Made by a program: the position numbers and the translations under genes
The notes under the pieces: model-generated
The model's database searches: none
The model's input: only the letters and a program-made list of their open reading frames with translations
What the model was told of the DNA's origin: nothing
From: JAIBJN01 sp963802795
GTDB taxonomy: Bacteria; Actinomycetota; Thermoleophilia; Gaiellales; Gaiellaceae
Assembly (NCBI GenBank): GCA_963802795.1
Contig: CAWDJV010000005.1
Coordinates: 496,001 to 560,000, forward strand
Length of the DNA stretch: 64,000 bases
Reading direction: 5' to 3'
In this document: in pieces, positions 54,890 through 64,000 of the stretch
How the letters are laid out: every line of letters begins with the position of its first letter
How positions within the stretch are numbered: the stretch's first letter is position 1

Positions 54890-57664
54890 ATGTCTCGAAC
54901 GCCTTTCTGGACGCTCGCCGCGTTGGTCGCGGCGACAGCGCTCGTGCTCGCGCCGAGCTCGCTGTCTGCGTCCGATTCAGGAGCCGCGGACGACGCGCTG
55001 GCCCGCGCGCTCGCCTACGTCGGCAAGAACCCGGCTGACCTCGGCGTCACGAGCGCCGACGTCTCCGATCTGTACGCCACGAGCACCGTGAGGAGTGCTC
55101 ACAGCGGCGTCACCCACGTCAACCTCAACCAGCGCTTCCAGGGCCTGGAGGTCTTCGGAGGCCACTCGACGGTCAACGTCGCGGCCGACGGCCGGATCGT
55201 CTTCGCCGCCGGCAGCTTCGTGCGCAACCTGCGCGACGCGGGGCCCGCAGAGGCCGAGCTCGACGCGGTCGCGGCGGTCGAGGCCGCCGCCGACGCGCTC
55301 GGGCTGGCGGAGCCGCGCAACCTCCGCCTGCTCGACGAGAGCGGCGAGGAGGCCGTGGTCTCCGCAGGCGGCATCTCCAACGGCTCGATCCCGGCCCGCC
55401 TCGGCTGGCAGGCGACCACCGGCGGGTTGCGACTCGCCTGGCAGGTGACGATCGACGACTCGTCCGCCGCCCACCTCTGGAATGCGGCCGTGGACGCGCG
55501 GACGGGCAAGCTCCTCGACTCGGCGGACTGGACGAGCCACGACTCGGTCGAGAACCTGAGCACGCTCTCCCGCGTCGGGAGCACGTCCATCGTCTCGACG
55601 TCGAGCGTGCCGTTCCCGCCGAACCCCGTCCTCGACGGGTCGAGCTACCGCGTCCTTCAGCTGCCGACGGAGAGCCCGAACGACGCGGCCCGCCGGCTCG
55701 TGGAGAACCCGGCGGACGGGCTCGCCTCGCCCTTCGGCTGGCACGACACGAACGGCGCTCCCGGGCGCCGAGTTCACGATCACCCGCGGGAACAACAACC
55801 ACGCCTACCTCGACCAGGACGACGACGAGGCAGCAGGACTTCGGCGGGAGCCCGGACGGCGGCGCCGGTCTCGACTTCGACTTCCCGGCCGACCTGACCG
55901 AGCACTCGCAGTTCTACCGCGACGCCGTCGTCACGAACCTGTTCTACGGGTGCAACACGTTCCACGACATCTTCTACCGCTACGGCTTCGACGAGGCGGC
56001 CGGGAACTTCCAGGCGAACAACTACGGCCGCGGCGGCCTCGGACGGGGACTACGTCCGCTGCGAGGCCGCGGACGGGAGCGGCACGAACAACGCCAACTT
56101 CTCGACGCCGACGGAGCCGACGCCCGGGACGGGTGCCGCGGATGCAGATGTTCCTGTGGCCGGGGCAACCAGTTCGGGCTCCAGAACCAGGTCGTCCGTC
56201 AACGGAGTCGGGGACTTCGGCGCCGGCTGGGCGCGGTACGGGCCTCCGGCCACGAACGCCGGTGTCGAGCGGGCAGATCGTCCTCGTCAACGACGGGCAG
56301 CGCCGCTCCCGACGCGAGGGCTGCGAGCCCGCTCGTCGGCTTCCCGGCCGGGGCGATCGCCGTGGTCGACCGCGGGCACGTGCACCTTCCAGTGAAGACG
56401 CAGAACGCTCAGGCGGCCGGCGCCGTGTGCCGTCGTGTTGGTCGACAACACGACCAGCACGAACCCGCCGATCCTGGGCGGCACCTTCGTCGACGCGCCG
56501 GAGACGATCCCGACCGTCAGCGTCACCCAGGCGAACGGCGCCGCGATCAAGGCGGCGCTGCCCGCCGCGGGCGCCGTGCGGAAGAACCCGGGCCATCCGG
56601 GGATCCGCGACGGCGACTTCGAGAACGGGATCATCTTCCACGAGTACGGGCACGGGCTCTCCAACCGCCTCACCGGCGGGCCCGGGAAGAGTCCAACTGC
56701 CTGAGCGGACAACGAGCAGACGGGCGAGGGCTGGAGCGACTACGTCGCCATCACGACGTTGCTCGACCCGGCGCTGGACGACCCGGACGGGCCGCGCGGG
56801 ATGGGCCCGTACGCGCTCTTCCAGAACGATCGCCACGGCAACGGCATCCGGCCGCGGCCGTACATCCGCGACATGGAGATCCAGCCGTTCACCTACGACA
56901 GCATCAAGACGGCGCCTGGCTGAACGGGACGTCGCTCGCGCTCCCGCACGGCCTCGGCCACGGCTGGGCAGCCACGCTCTGGGACCTGAACTGGGACTGA
57001 TCGACAAGCACGGGTTCAACCCGAACGTCTACGAGGACTGGGACACGGGCGGAAACAACCGCGCGCTCCAGTACGTGGTCGACGGGCTGAAGATGCAGGG
57101 CTGCGGCCCGGGCATGCTGGTCGTCGCCCGGGCGGCGATCATCGCGGCGGCTGACGTCGCTCAGCGACGGCGAGGACACGTGCACGCGTGTGGGCGACGT
57201 TCGCCCGCCGTGGGCTCGGCTTCAGCGCGGTGCAGGGGCACGACGGATCGCAACGACAACACCGAGGCGTTCGACACGCATCCCGACTGCCGGCGGGGCT
57301 TGCTGCCGCCGGTGACGGGCGCGTACGGGACGCTGAACGAGTTCGATGCGGGCGATGCGGTGCCGCTGAGGTTCACCGCGGACGGCTACCGGCGGCTGGA
57401 CGTCCTCAAGGACAGCGGCTCGCCGTTCTCCCGCAGGGTGGACTGCTCGACGCTTCGGGTCCCGAGCTCCGGCGCAGTTCGTCACGCCGCGGGAGCTTCC
57501 GATCGCGACGCAGACCGCGGGCGGCTCGAAGCTGACGGTGAGCCGCAAGCGGCGTCTTCACCTATCCGTGGAAGACGCTGGAGGAGTGGGCGGGAACGTG
57601 CCGCGAGGTCGTGGTCACCCGCGACGACGGCAGGCAGCACCGCGCCTTCTTCCGTTTCCTCTAG
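54890..57664 (+). pseudogene. Secreted M36 (fungalysin) metallopeptidase, copy 1, many frame breaks
   Basis: First of three tandem paralogues. Signal peptide (LAALVAATALVLAPSSLSAS), propeptide region with HVNLNQRFQGLEVFGGHSTV and LGWQATTGGLRLAWQVTIDD, then the M36 catalytic domain with zinc motif IIFHEYGHGLSNRLTGGP and inserted PA domain. The frame is intact to about 55760; beyond that I count roughly 15-18 one-base gains or losses against copy 3, mostly single extra bases, yet no substitution-type stop codons in the repaired frame. It is therefore either a very young pseudogene or a badly called repeat. End block VTRDDGRQHRAFFRFL is shared. Confidence 0.75.
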
Positions 57665-57686
57665 AGCAACTCGAGCGAACGGAACT

Positions 57687-57721
57687 GGGAGCGCCCGGAA
57701 ACGGGCGCTCCCTTTTCTTTT
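57687..57721 (+). terminator. Intrinsic terminator after M36 copy 1
   Basis: An 11-bp perfect GC stem, GGGAGCGCCCG / CGGGCGCTCCC with a GAAA tetraloop, followed by TTTTCTTTT. It is a textbook rho-independent terminator, 22 bases after the stop codon. Similar hairpins follow copies 2 and 3. Confidence 0.95.
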
Positions 57722-57748
57722 GACAGGAGTGCGCAGGGGTGCCAAACT
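57720..57748 (+). promoter_or_regulatory. Candidate promoter for M36 copy 2, starting in the upstream T-tract
   Basis: TTGACA begins in the last T of the preceding terminator and is followed after 17 bases by CAAACT, a weak -10. If real, it would give copy 2 its own transcript directly after termination of copy 1. Confidence 0.3.
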
Positions 57749-57822
57749 CGGCGCGCCAGTCAGTTCTAGCGACGCTCCCGAAAGGGTCTGCGGCGTCCTG
57801 GGGAGCCAAAGGGGGGAGTGCA

Positions 57823-60518
57823 ATGCCTTTCAGGCCGTTGGGCGTCTGCCTGGCGCTGGGCGCGACGCTGGTCGCGCTCACGCTCGTGCCGGGCGCCATG
57901 TCCGCATCCGATTCCGGTGCCTCGCCGGACGCGGTGGCGATCGCTCTGGAGTACGCGGGCGAGAACGCGGACGAGCTGGGCGTCGGGAAAGCCGACGTCG
58001 CCGATCTTTTCGTGTCGAGCGCCGTGCCCAGCCGGGCGAGCGGCGCCACGCACGTCAACCTGAACCAGCGCTTCCGGGACCTCGAGGTCTTCGGCGGCAG
58101 CGCGACGATCAGCGTCGCGCGCGACGGACGCGTCTTCTTCGCCTCCGGCGCGTTCGTGTCCGGCCTGGCGGAAGCCTCCGGCGAGGCGGACCTGAGCGCG
58201 ACCGAGGCGGTCGAGGCTGCGGCGGAGGGACTCGACCTCGCCGAGCCGTCCGGCCTGCGCGTGCTGAGCCGCAGCGACGACGAGGCCGTCCTCTCGCGGG
58301 GCGGCATCTCCGACGAGGCGATCCCGGCCAGGCTCGGCTGGCAGCCGACTGAGGACGGCCTGCGGCTCGCGTGGCAGGTGACAATCGACGACTCCGAGGC
58401 CGTCGACCTCTGGAACGCCGCCGTGGACGCCGAGACCGGCGAGCTCCTGAACGTCGACAACTGGACGTCGCACGGCTCGCCGAACCCGGTCATCGACGGG
58501 TCGAGCTACCGCGTCTTCGCGTTTCCGAAGGGCGACCCGAACGACGGGCCGCGCACGATCGACGCCAACCCGGCGGACGCGTTCGCCTCGCCGTTCGGCT
58601 GGCACGACACCGACGGCGTCCTCGGGCCCGAGTTCACGCGGACGCAGGGCAACAACGTCCACGCCTACTCGGACCGCGACGCCAACAACGTGGCCGGATC
58701 CGAACAGCGACGCGGACGGCGGGCCGACCCTGACGTTCGACTTCCTCGCCGACATCGTCAACGACCAGCCCCAGAACTACGTGGACGCGGCCGTCACCAA
58801 CCTCTTCTACTGGTGCAACAACGTCCACGACCTCACCTACCAGTACGGCTTCGACGAGGCCTCGGGCAACTTCCAGGTCAACAACTACGGCCGCGGCGGG
58901 CGGGCGGCGACGACGTTCGCTGCGAGGCCCAGGACGGGTCCGGCACGAACAACGCCAACTTCTCCACGCCCGCGAACGACGGCGGGCGCCCGCGCATGCA
59001 GATGTTCCTCTGGCCGGGGCTCCAGTTCGGGCTGCCGAACGCGCTCACGGTCGACGCTCCGTCGGGGGCGGCCGGCACGTACCCGGCCAACTTCGCGCGG
59101 TTCACGCCGCACGCAGCCGGCGCCGGGATCTCCGGCACCATCGTCCTGGTCGACGACGGCGTCGCACCGGTGAACGACGGGTGCCAGGCGTACACGGTGC
59201 CCGCGGGCTCGATCGCGCTCGTCGACAACACGAGCACGTGCAACGACTACACGCAGACGGCGAACGCGCAGGCCGCCGGGGCGGCCGCGATCGTGCTCGC
59301 CCACAACACGACCGCGGAGCCGCCCATCCTCTCGGGCTCGATGGTTCCGCCGCTCACGATCCCCGCGATCATCGTGCCCCAGGCGGCAGGGGTCGCCATC
59401 AAGGCCGGGCTGCCGGCCACGGGCCGCGTGCACCGCAACACGGCGCGTCCCGCGATGCGCGATGCCGACTTCCGCTCGGAGACGATCTTCCACGAGTACG
59501 GGCACGGTGTCTCGCTCCGCCTGACCGGCGGGCCGAACATCAACTGCCTGACCGGCAACGAGCAGGCCGGCGAGGGCTGGAGCGACTTCCTCGCGATCAC
59601 GTTCCTCATGAACCCGGCGATCGACGACCCGGAGGGCCCGCGCGGCTACGGCCAGTGGGCGCTCTACGCGGACTCGAGGGTCGGCCCCGGCTTCCGGCCG
59701 CGGCCGTACTCCCGCAACATGGAGCTCCAGCCGTTCACGTACGACAGCATCAAGACGAACGGCTGGCTGGCGGACGAGGACGGCGATCCGACGTCGCTCG
59801 TCCTGCCGCACGGCCTCGGCCACGGCTGGGCCGCGACGCTCTGGGACATGTCGTGGGATCTCGTCGAGAAGTACGGCTTCAATCCGAACGCGTACGGGGC
59901 CTGGAACACGGGCGGGAACAACCGCGCGCTCCAGTACGTGATCGACGGGCTCAAGACGCAGGGGTGCGGCCCCGGCCTCGTCGTCGCCCGCTCGGCGATC
60001 ATCGCCTCGCAGGAGGCCCTGACGGGCGGCACTGACACGTGCACGCTGTGGGCGTCGTTCGCCCGCCGCGGCCTCGGCTTCAGCGCCGTGCAGGGGACGA
60101 CGAACCGCAACGACAACCAGGAGGCGTTCGACACGGATCCGGCCTGCCGGCGCGGCTTCCAGAGCCCCGTGACGCAGCCGTACGGGTCGCTGAACGAGGT
60201 GGATGCGGGCGACGCGGTGCCGCTCAGGTTCACCGCGGACGGCTACCGGCAGCTGGACGTGCTGGCGAGCAACTCGCCGTTCTCGCGCAAGGTGGACTGC
60301 GCGACGCTGCGGGTGCCGAGCCAGAACCCGGCGTTCGTGACGCCGCGGGAGCTGCCGATCGCCACGCAGCGCCGGGCGGGTCGAAGCTGAGGTGAACCCG
60401 CAGGGCGTCTTCCTCTACAACTGGAAGACGCTCGAGGAGTGGGCCGGGACGTGCCGGGAGCTCGTGCTCACGCGCGACGACGGCAGTCCAGCACCGCGCG
60501 TTCTTCCGCTTCCGCTAG
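57823..60518 (+). CDS. Secreted M36 (fungalysin) metallopeptidase, copy 2
   Basis: About 899 residues if repaired. Signal peptide VCLALGATLVALTLVPGAMS; propeptide (FTP/PepSY-like) with THVNLNQRFRDLEVFGGSA and LGWQPTEDGLRLAWQVTIDD; catalytic M36 domain with NLFYWCNNVHDLTYQYGFDE, zinc site ETIFHEYGHGVSLRL, Glu ligand region NEQAGEGWSDFLAI and PHGLGHGWAATLWDM; a PA domain (about residues 430-530) inserted before the zinc helix. A +1 near 58697 and a compensating -1 near 58911 put about 70 residues out of frame, and three more indels affect the last 60 codons. Secreted protein degradation is likely. Confidence 0.88.
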
Positions 60519-60540
60519 CCGGAGGCAGACAGACGAACGG

Positions 60541-60570
60541 GGAGCGCCCGGCAACGGGCGCTCCTTGCTT
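60541..60570 (+). terminator. Intrinsic terminator after M36 copy 2
   Basis: A 10-bp perfect stem GGAGCGCCCG / CGGGCGCTCC with a GCAA loop and a weak tail TTGCTT. It is clearly homologous to the hairpin after copy 1, with a poorer U-tract, so some read-through into copy 3 is possible. Confidence 0.85.
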
Positions 60571-60657
60571 AAACGGCCCAGAGCCTGAAGACTGTGCGGC
60601 TGTCAGTATCCGACGCCCCGAGGCAGGGACGTGCGGGGCACCAAAGGGGGGAATACC

Positions 60658-63438
60658 ATGCTTGGGAGGCCATGGACTGCTTCCGGTCCTCGTCGCCGCG
60701 CTCATGGCGCTCGTGCTCGTGCCGGGCTCCATGTCGGCGGCGGACGGGGCCGGCGAGTCCCAGCCGGGGGTGGATGCGCTGTCGATCGCGCTCGACCACG
60801 TCACGACAAATGCGGCCGATCTCGGCGTGACGCGCGCCGACGTCGCCAACCTCGTCGTCACGAGCAGCTACCGGAGCACGGCAAGCGGCGTGACCCACGT
60901 GAACCTGAACCAGCGCTTCCGGGGCCTCGAGGTCTTCGGAGGCCACGTCACGGTCAACGTCGGCCGCGACGGCAAGGTCGTCTTCGCCGCCGGGAGCCTC
61001 GTCGACGGCCTCGCCTCGGGCGCCTCGGGCGACGAGGACCTCGGGCCGACGCAGGCTGTCGAGGCGGCGGCCGAGGGTCTCGACCTCGACGACCCGGCGA
61101 ACCTGCGCATTCTCAGCCAGAGTGGCGGCCCGGCCCAGAAGACGGTGGTCTCGAACGGGGGCATCTCCGAAGGGCCCATCCCGGCCCGCCTGGGCTGGCA
61201 GCCGACCGCGGACGGGCTTCGGCTCGCGTGGCAGGTGACGATCGACGACTCGTCCGACGTCCACCTCTGGAACGCCACCGTGGACGCCGAGACCGGCGAG
61301 TTGCTCGGAGCCGAGGACTGGACGAACGAGGACAGCCTCGGGGATCTCGCGCAGACGCTCGCGCGCGCCAACTTCACGGCGCAGGCGGCGACCATCTATC
61401 CGGTCTCGCCCAACCCCGTGCTCGACGGGTCGAGCTATCGCGTCTTCCGGCTCCCTGACGAGAGCCCGAACGACGCGCCGCGCCAGCTCGTCGAGAACCC
61501 TGCCGACGGGCTCGCGTCGCCCTTCGGCTGGCACGACACCAACGGCGTTCCGGGCGCCGAGTTCACGATCACGCGCGGGAACAACAACCACGCGTACCTC
61601 GACCAGGACGACAACGAGCAAGAGGACTTCGGCGGCAGCCCGAGCGGTGGCGCCGGGCCTGGACTTCGACTTCCCGGTCGATTTCTCCCAGCACTCGCAG
61701 GCGTACCGCGAGGCCGTGACAACGAACCTCTTCTACGGCTGCAACACGATCCACGACGTCCTCTACCGCTACGGGCTCGACGAGGCGGCCGGCAACTTCC
61801 AGGCCAACAACTACGGCCGCGGCGGCCTCGGCGGTGACTACGTCCGCTGCGAGGCGGCCGACGGAAGCGGCACCAACAACGCCAACTTCTCCACGCCGAC
61901 GGAGCCGACGCCCGGCACCGGCGTGCCACGGATGCAGATGTTCCTGTGGCCCGGCAACCAGCTCGGGAACCAGAACCAGGTCTCGATCACCGGAGCCGGG
62001 GACTTCGGAGCCGGCTGGGCGCGATACGGGCCTCCGGCGACGAACGCCGGCGTCAGCGGCCAGATCGTCCTCGTCAACGACGGGACAGCGCTTCCGACCG
62101 AGGGCTGCAGTGCGCTCGTCGGGTTCCCGGCCGGCGCGATCGCCCTGGTCGACCGGGGCACTTGCACGTTCCAGGTGAAGACGCAGAACGCTCAGGCCGC
62201 CGGCGCGAGCGCGGTCATCCTGGCCGACAACACGACCAGCACCAACCCGCCGATCCTGGCCGGCACCTTCGTCGCCGCGCCGGAGACGATCCCGACGGTC
62301 AGCGTCACCCAGGCCGACGGGGCGGCGATCAAGGCCGCGCTGCCCGCCGCGGGCACTGTCCGCAAGCACCCGGCGCACCCCGGGATCCGGGACGGCGACT
62401 TCGACACCGGGATCATCTTCCACGAGTACGGCCACGGCGTCTCCAACCGCCTCACCGGCGGTCCCGCGGTCAACTGCCTGAGCGGCAACGAGCAGGCGGG
62501 CGAAGGCTGGAGCGACTACCTCGCCATCTCGCTCCTCCTCGACCCGGAGCTCGACGATCCGGCAGGGACCCGCGGGCTCGTGCCGTACGTGCTCTTCCAG
62601 GAGAACCGTTCCGGCAACGGGCTGCGCCCGAGGCCCTACTCCCGCACCATGGAGACTCAGCCGTTCACGTACGACAGCATCAAGACGAACGGCTGGCTGA
62701 ACGGAACCTCGCTGGCCCTGCCGCACGGCCTCGGCCACGGCTGGGCAGCCGATCCTCTGGGACATGACGTGGGACCTGATCGACAAGCACGGCTTCAACC
62801 CGCAGGTCTACGAGGCCTGGGACACGGGCGGGAACAACCGCGCGATCCAGTACGTGATGGACGGGCTGAAGATGCAGGGCTGCGGGCCCGGGTTGGTCGT
62901 CTCGAGCCGGGCCATCATCGCCGCCGGCGACGAGCTCTCGGACGGCGAGGACACCTGCACGTTGTGGGCGTCCTTCGCCCGCCGCGGGCTCGGCTTCAGC
63001 GCGGTGCAGGGAACGACGAACCGCGACGACAACAGCGAGGCGTACGACACGGCTCCGCAGTGCCGGCGGGGCTTCCAGAGCCCGGTGATGCAGCCGTACG
63101 GACGCTGAACGAGGTGGATGCCGGCGAGGCGGTGCCGCTCAGGTTCACCGCGGACGGCTACCGGCAGCTGGACGTTCTCAAGGACAGCGGCTCGCCGTTC
63201 TCGCGCAAGGTGGACTGCGCGACGCTCGGGTTCCGAGCCGGGCGCGGCTTCGATCACGCCGCGGGAGTTCCCGATCAGGACACCGAGACCCCGGGCGGCC
63301 TCGAAGCTGACGGTGAACCCGCAGGGCGTCTTCACCTACCCCTGGAAGACGCTGGAGGAGTGGGCGGGGACGTGCCGCGAGGTCGTGGTCACCCGCGACG
63401 ACGGCAGGCAGCACCGCGCGTTCTTCCGCTTCCTCTAG
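60658..63438 (+). CDS. Secreted M36 (fungalysin) metallopeptidase, copy 3
   Basis: About 927 residues if repaired. The ATG sits after AAAGGGGGGAATACC, matching the spacing in copies 1 and 2, but the signal peptide (LLPVLVAALMALVLVPGSMS) is in another frame, implying an indel near 60670; a TTG at 60662 is the alternative start. Propeptide THVNLNQRFRGLEVFGGHV, catalytic segments NLFYGCNTIHDVLYRYGLDE, FHEYGHGVSNRLTGGPAVN, NEQAGEGWSDYLAI and WDTGGNNRAIQYVMDGLKM, with PA domain LVDRGTCTFQVKTQNAQAA. Further one-base breaks occur near 61661, 62752, 63104 and in 63225-63300. Extracellular zinc protease. Confidence 0.87.
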
Positions 63439-63459
63439 AGCAGCTCGAACACCGAGCGA

Positions 63460-63492
63460 GGGGCGCCCGGAAACGGGCGCTCCCCCTGTTTC
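63460..63492 (+). terminator. Intrinsic terminator after M36 copy 3
   Basis: A 10-bp stem GGGGCGCCCG / CGGGCGCTCC with one G-U pair and a GAAA loop, then CCCTGTTT. It is homologous to the two preceding terminators. It also lies at the 3' end of the convergent NADH dehydrogenase gene and could serve both. Confidence 0.8.
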
Positions 63493-64000
63493 ATCCCGCT
63501 TCGGACTCTCGAGGCGCGCCGGATGGCCGAGCATCGAGAGCTCGGCGATGTCGCGGCGGAAGAAGAGCGCCACGGTCCAGTCGGCGACGACCCGGAGCTT
63601 GCGCGAGACGAGCGGGAGCTGGAAGAGGTGGTACGTCCGCGTGACGAACCAGCCGAGGAAGCCGCGGAAGCGCAGGCCGAGCACGTCGGCGATCCCCTTG
63701 TAGCGGCCGAGCGTCGCCACCTGGCCGAGCATCCGGTAGCGGTACGGCTTCGCCTCGCCCCTGAGGTTCTTCGCCAGCCGCCGGGCCTGGCGGAGCGCGT
63801 GCTGGCAGGTCGGCGGGTCGGGCTGCTCCGGCGTCGCCTCGTTGGGGACGCGGGCGCAGTCGCCGAGCGACCAGACGTTCTCGCGGCCCTCGACCCGCAG
63901 CGTCGGGCCCACGAGGACTCGGCCACGCTCGTCCAGAGGGCAGGCCGAGCTCGGCGAGGAGCGGGTTGGCCTTCACCCCTGCGGTCCAGACCAGCGTGTG
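63491..64000 (-). CDS. Type-II NADH dehydrogenase-like flavoprotein, C-terminal part, frame-broken and cut by window edge
   Basis: C-terminal portion of an NDH-2-type NAD(P)/FAD oxidoreductase. VWTAGVKANPLLAELGLP leads, after a one-base frame change near 63942, into LRVEGRENVWSLGDCARVPN (the second FAD contact, GDCA), CQHALRQARRLAKNL, PYRYRMLGQVATLGRYKGIA and the amphipathic membrane-binding C terminus LGWFVTRTYHLFQLPLVSR and DWTVALFFRRDIAELSMLG. It would pass electrons from NADH to quinone. The true stop is uncertain: the main frame runs on antisense into the M36 gene, while the neighbouring frame stops at the given end. Confidence 0.7.
   Translation of the reverse strand, partial: HTLVWTAGVKANPLLAELGLPSGRAWPSPRGPDAAGRGPRERLVARRLRPRPQRGDAGAARPADLPARAPPGPAAGEEPQGRGEAVPLPDARPGGDARPLQGDRRRARPALPRLPRLVRHADVPPLPAPARLAQAPGRRRLDRGALLPPRHRRALDARPSGAPRESEAG

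Noticed and set aside
63178..63490. C-terminal extension of the NADH dehydrogenase frame, antisense into M36 copy 3
   Set aside because: The residues lose family character after the DIAELSMLG segment and overlap a terminator and a real gene; an indel or misread stop is more likely.

Overview
This is a high-GC, gene-dense chromosomal segment spanning a bacterial replication origin. The order rpmH-rnpA-yidD-yidC-jag-rsmG-parA-parB on the minus strand, facing dnaA-dnaN-recF-dciA-gyrB-gyrA on the plus strand, is the textbook oriC neighbourhood. The high GC, many GTG starts, OmpR-type regulators, trehalose genes, an RsbW-like switch kinase and a LigD end-joining protein fit an actinobacterium. I would guess a deep-branching class such as Thermoleophilia, but that placement is inference only.

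Layout. 1-10.4 kb (minus strand): an in-frame ccmA/ccmB haem-exporter reading frame cut by the window edge, a UbiA-type prenyltransferase, molybdopterin genes (mogA/moaB-type, moaC), a protease remnant, two trehalose-forming glycosyltransferases, an anti-sigma-type kinase, a DNA methyltransferase, an HtrA protease and a two-component system. 10.4-22.4 kb: an M28-like membrane protein, moeA, a polyprenol-type glycosyltransferase, a class A penicillin-binding protein, an MscS channel, a lone periplasmic binding protein, a HAD protein, a Cys/Met-metabolism PLP enzyme, a CPBP protease, a chorismate mutase and a bifunctional-nuclease-family protein. 22.4-36.4 kb: tRNA-Ile and the origin cluster. 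36.4-42.3 kb: a MerR-like regulator, galT, a stomatin/NfeD pair and a secreted amidase. 42.3-51.4 kb: birA, then an ECF sigma factor with fabZ-fabH-fabD-fabG-fabF, a HAD protein, a zinc-ribbon arginase-fold protein, and accD-accA; together these supply fatty-acid synthesis, with biotin ligase serving the carboxylase. 51.5-64 kb: ligD, a GNAT acetyltransferase, three tandem M36 (fungalysin) metallopeptidase genes each followed by a near-identical hairpin terminator, and the end of a type-II NADH dehydrogenase.

Genes are tightly coupled. Many junctions are 4-base stop/start overlaps: ATGA at ubiA, the histidine kinase, the PLP enzyme, yidC, yidD, dciA, fabH and fabD; GTGA at ccmA, the penicillin-binding protein, jag and accA. 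At three junctions (mogA, recF, galT) the overlap reads CTGA, and fabG also lacks any standard start where its fold requires one, so four genes look CTG-initiated. Two convergent pairs end on a shared CTAG.

Caution: dnaN, ligD, the amidase, one glycosyltransferase, all three M36 genes and the NADH dehydrogenase carry single-base frame breaks. Because one of these is the essential sliding-clamp gene, and because both frames stay family-like on each side, I read most of them as consensus indel errors rather than true gene death. They are flagged in each entry. No CRISPR array, rRNA, insertion sequence or prophage was seen.
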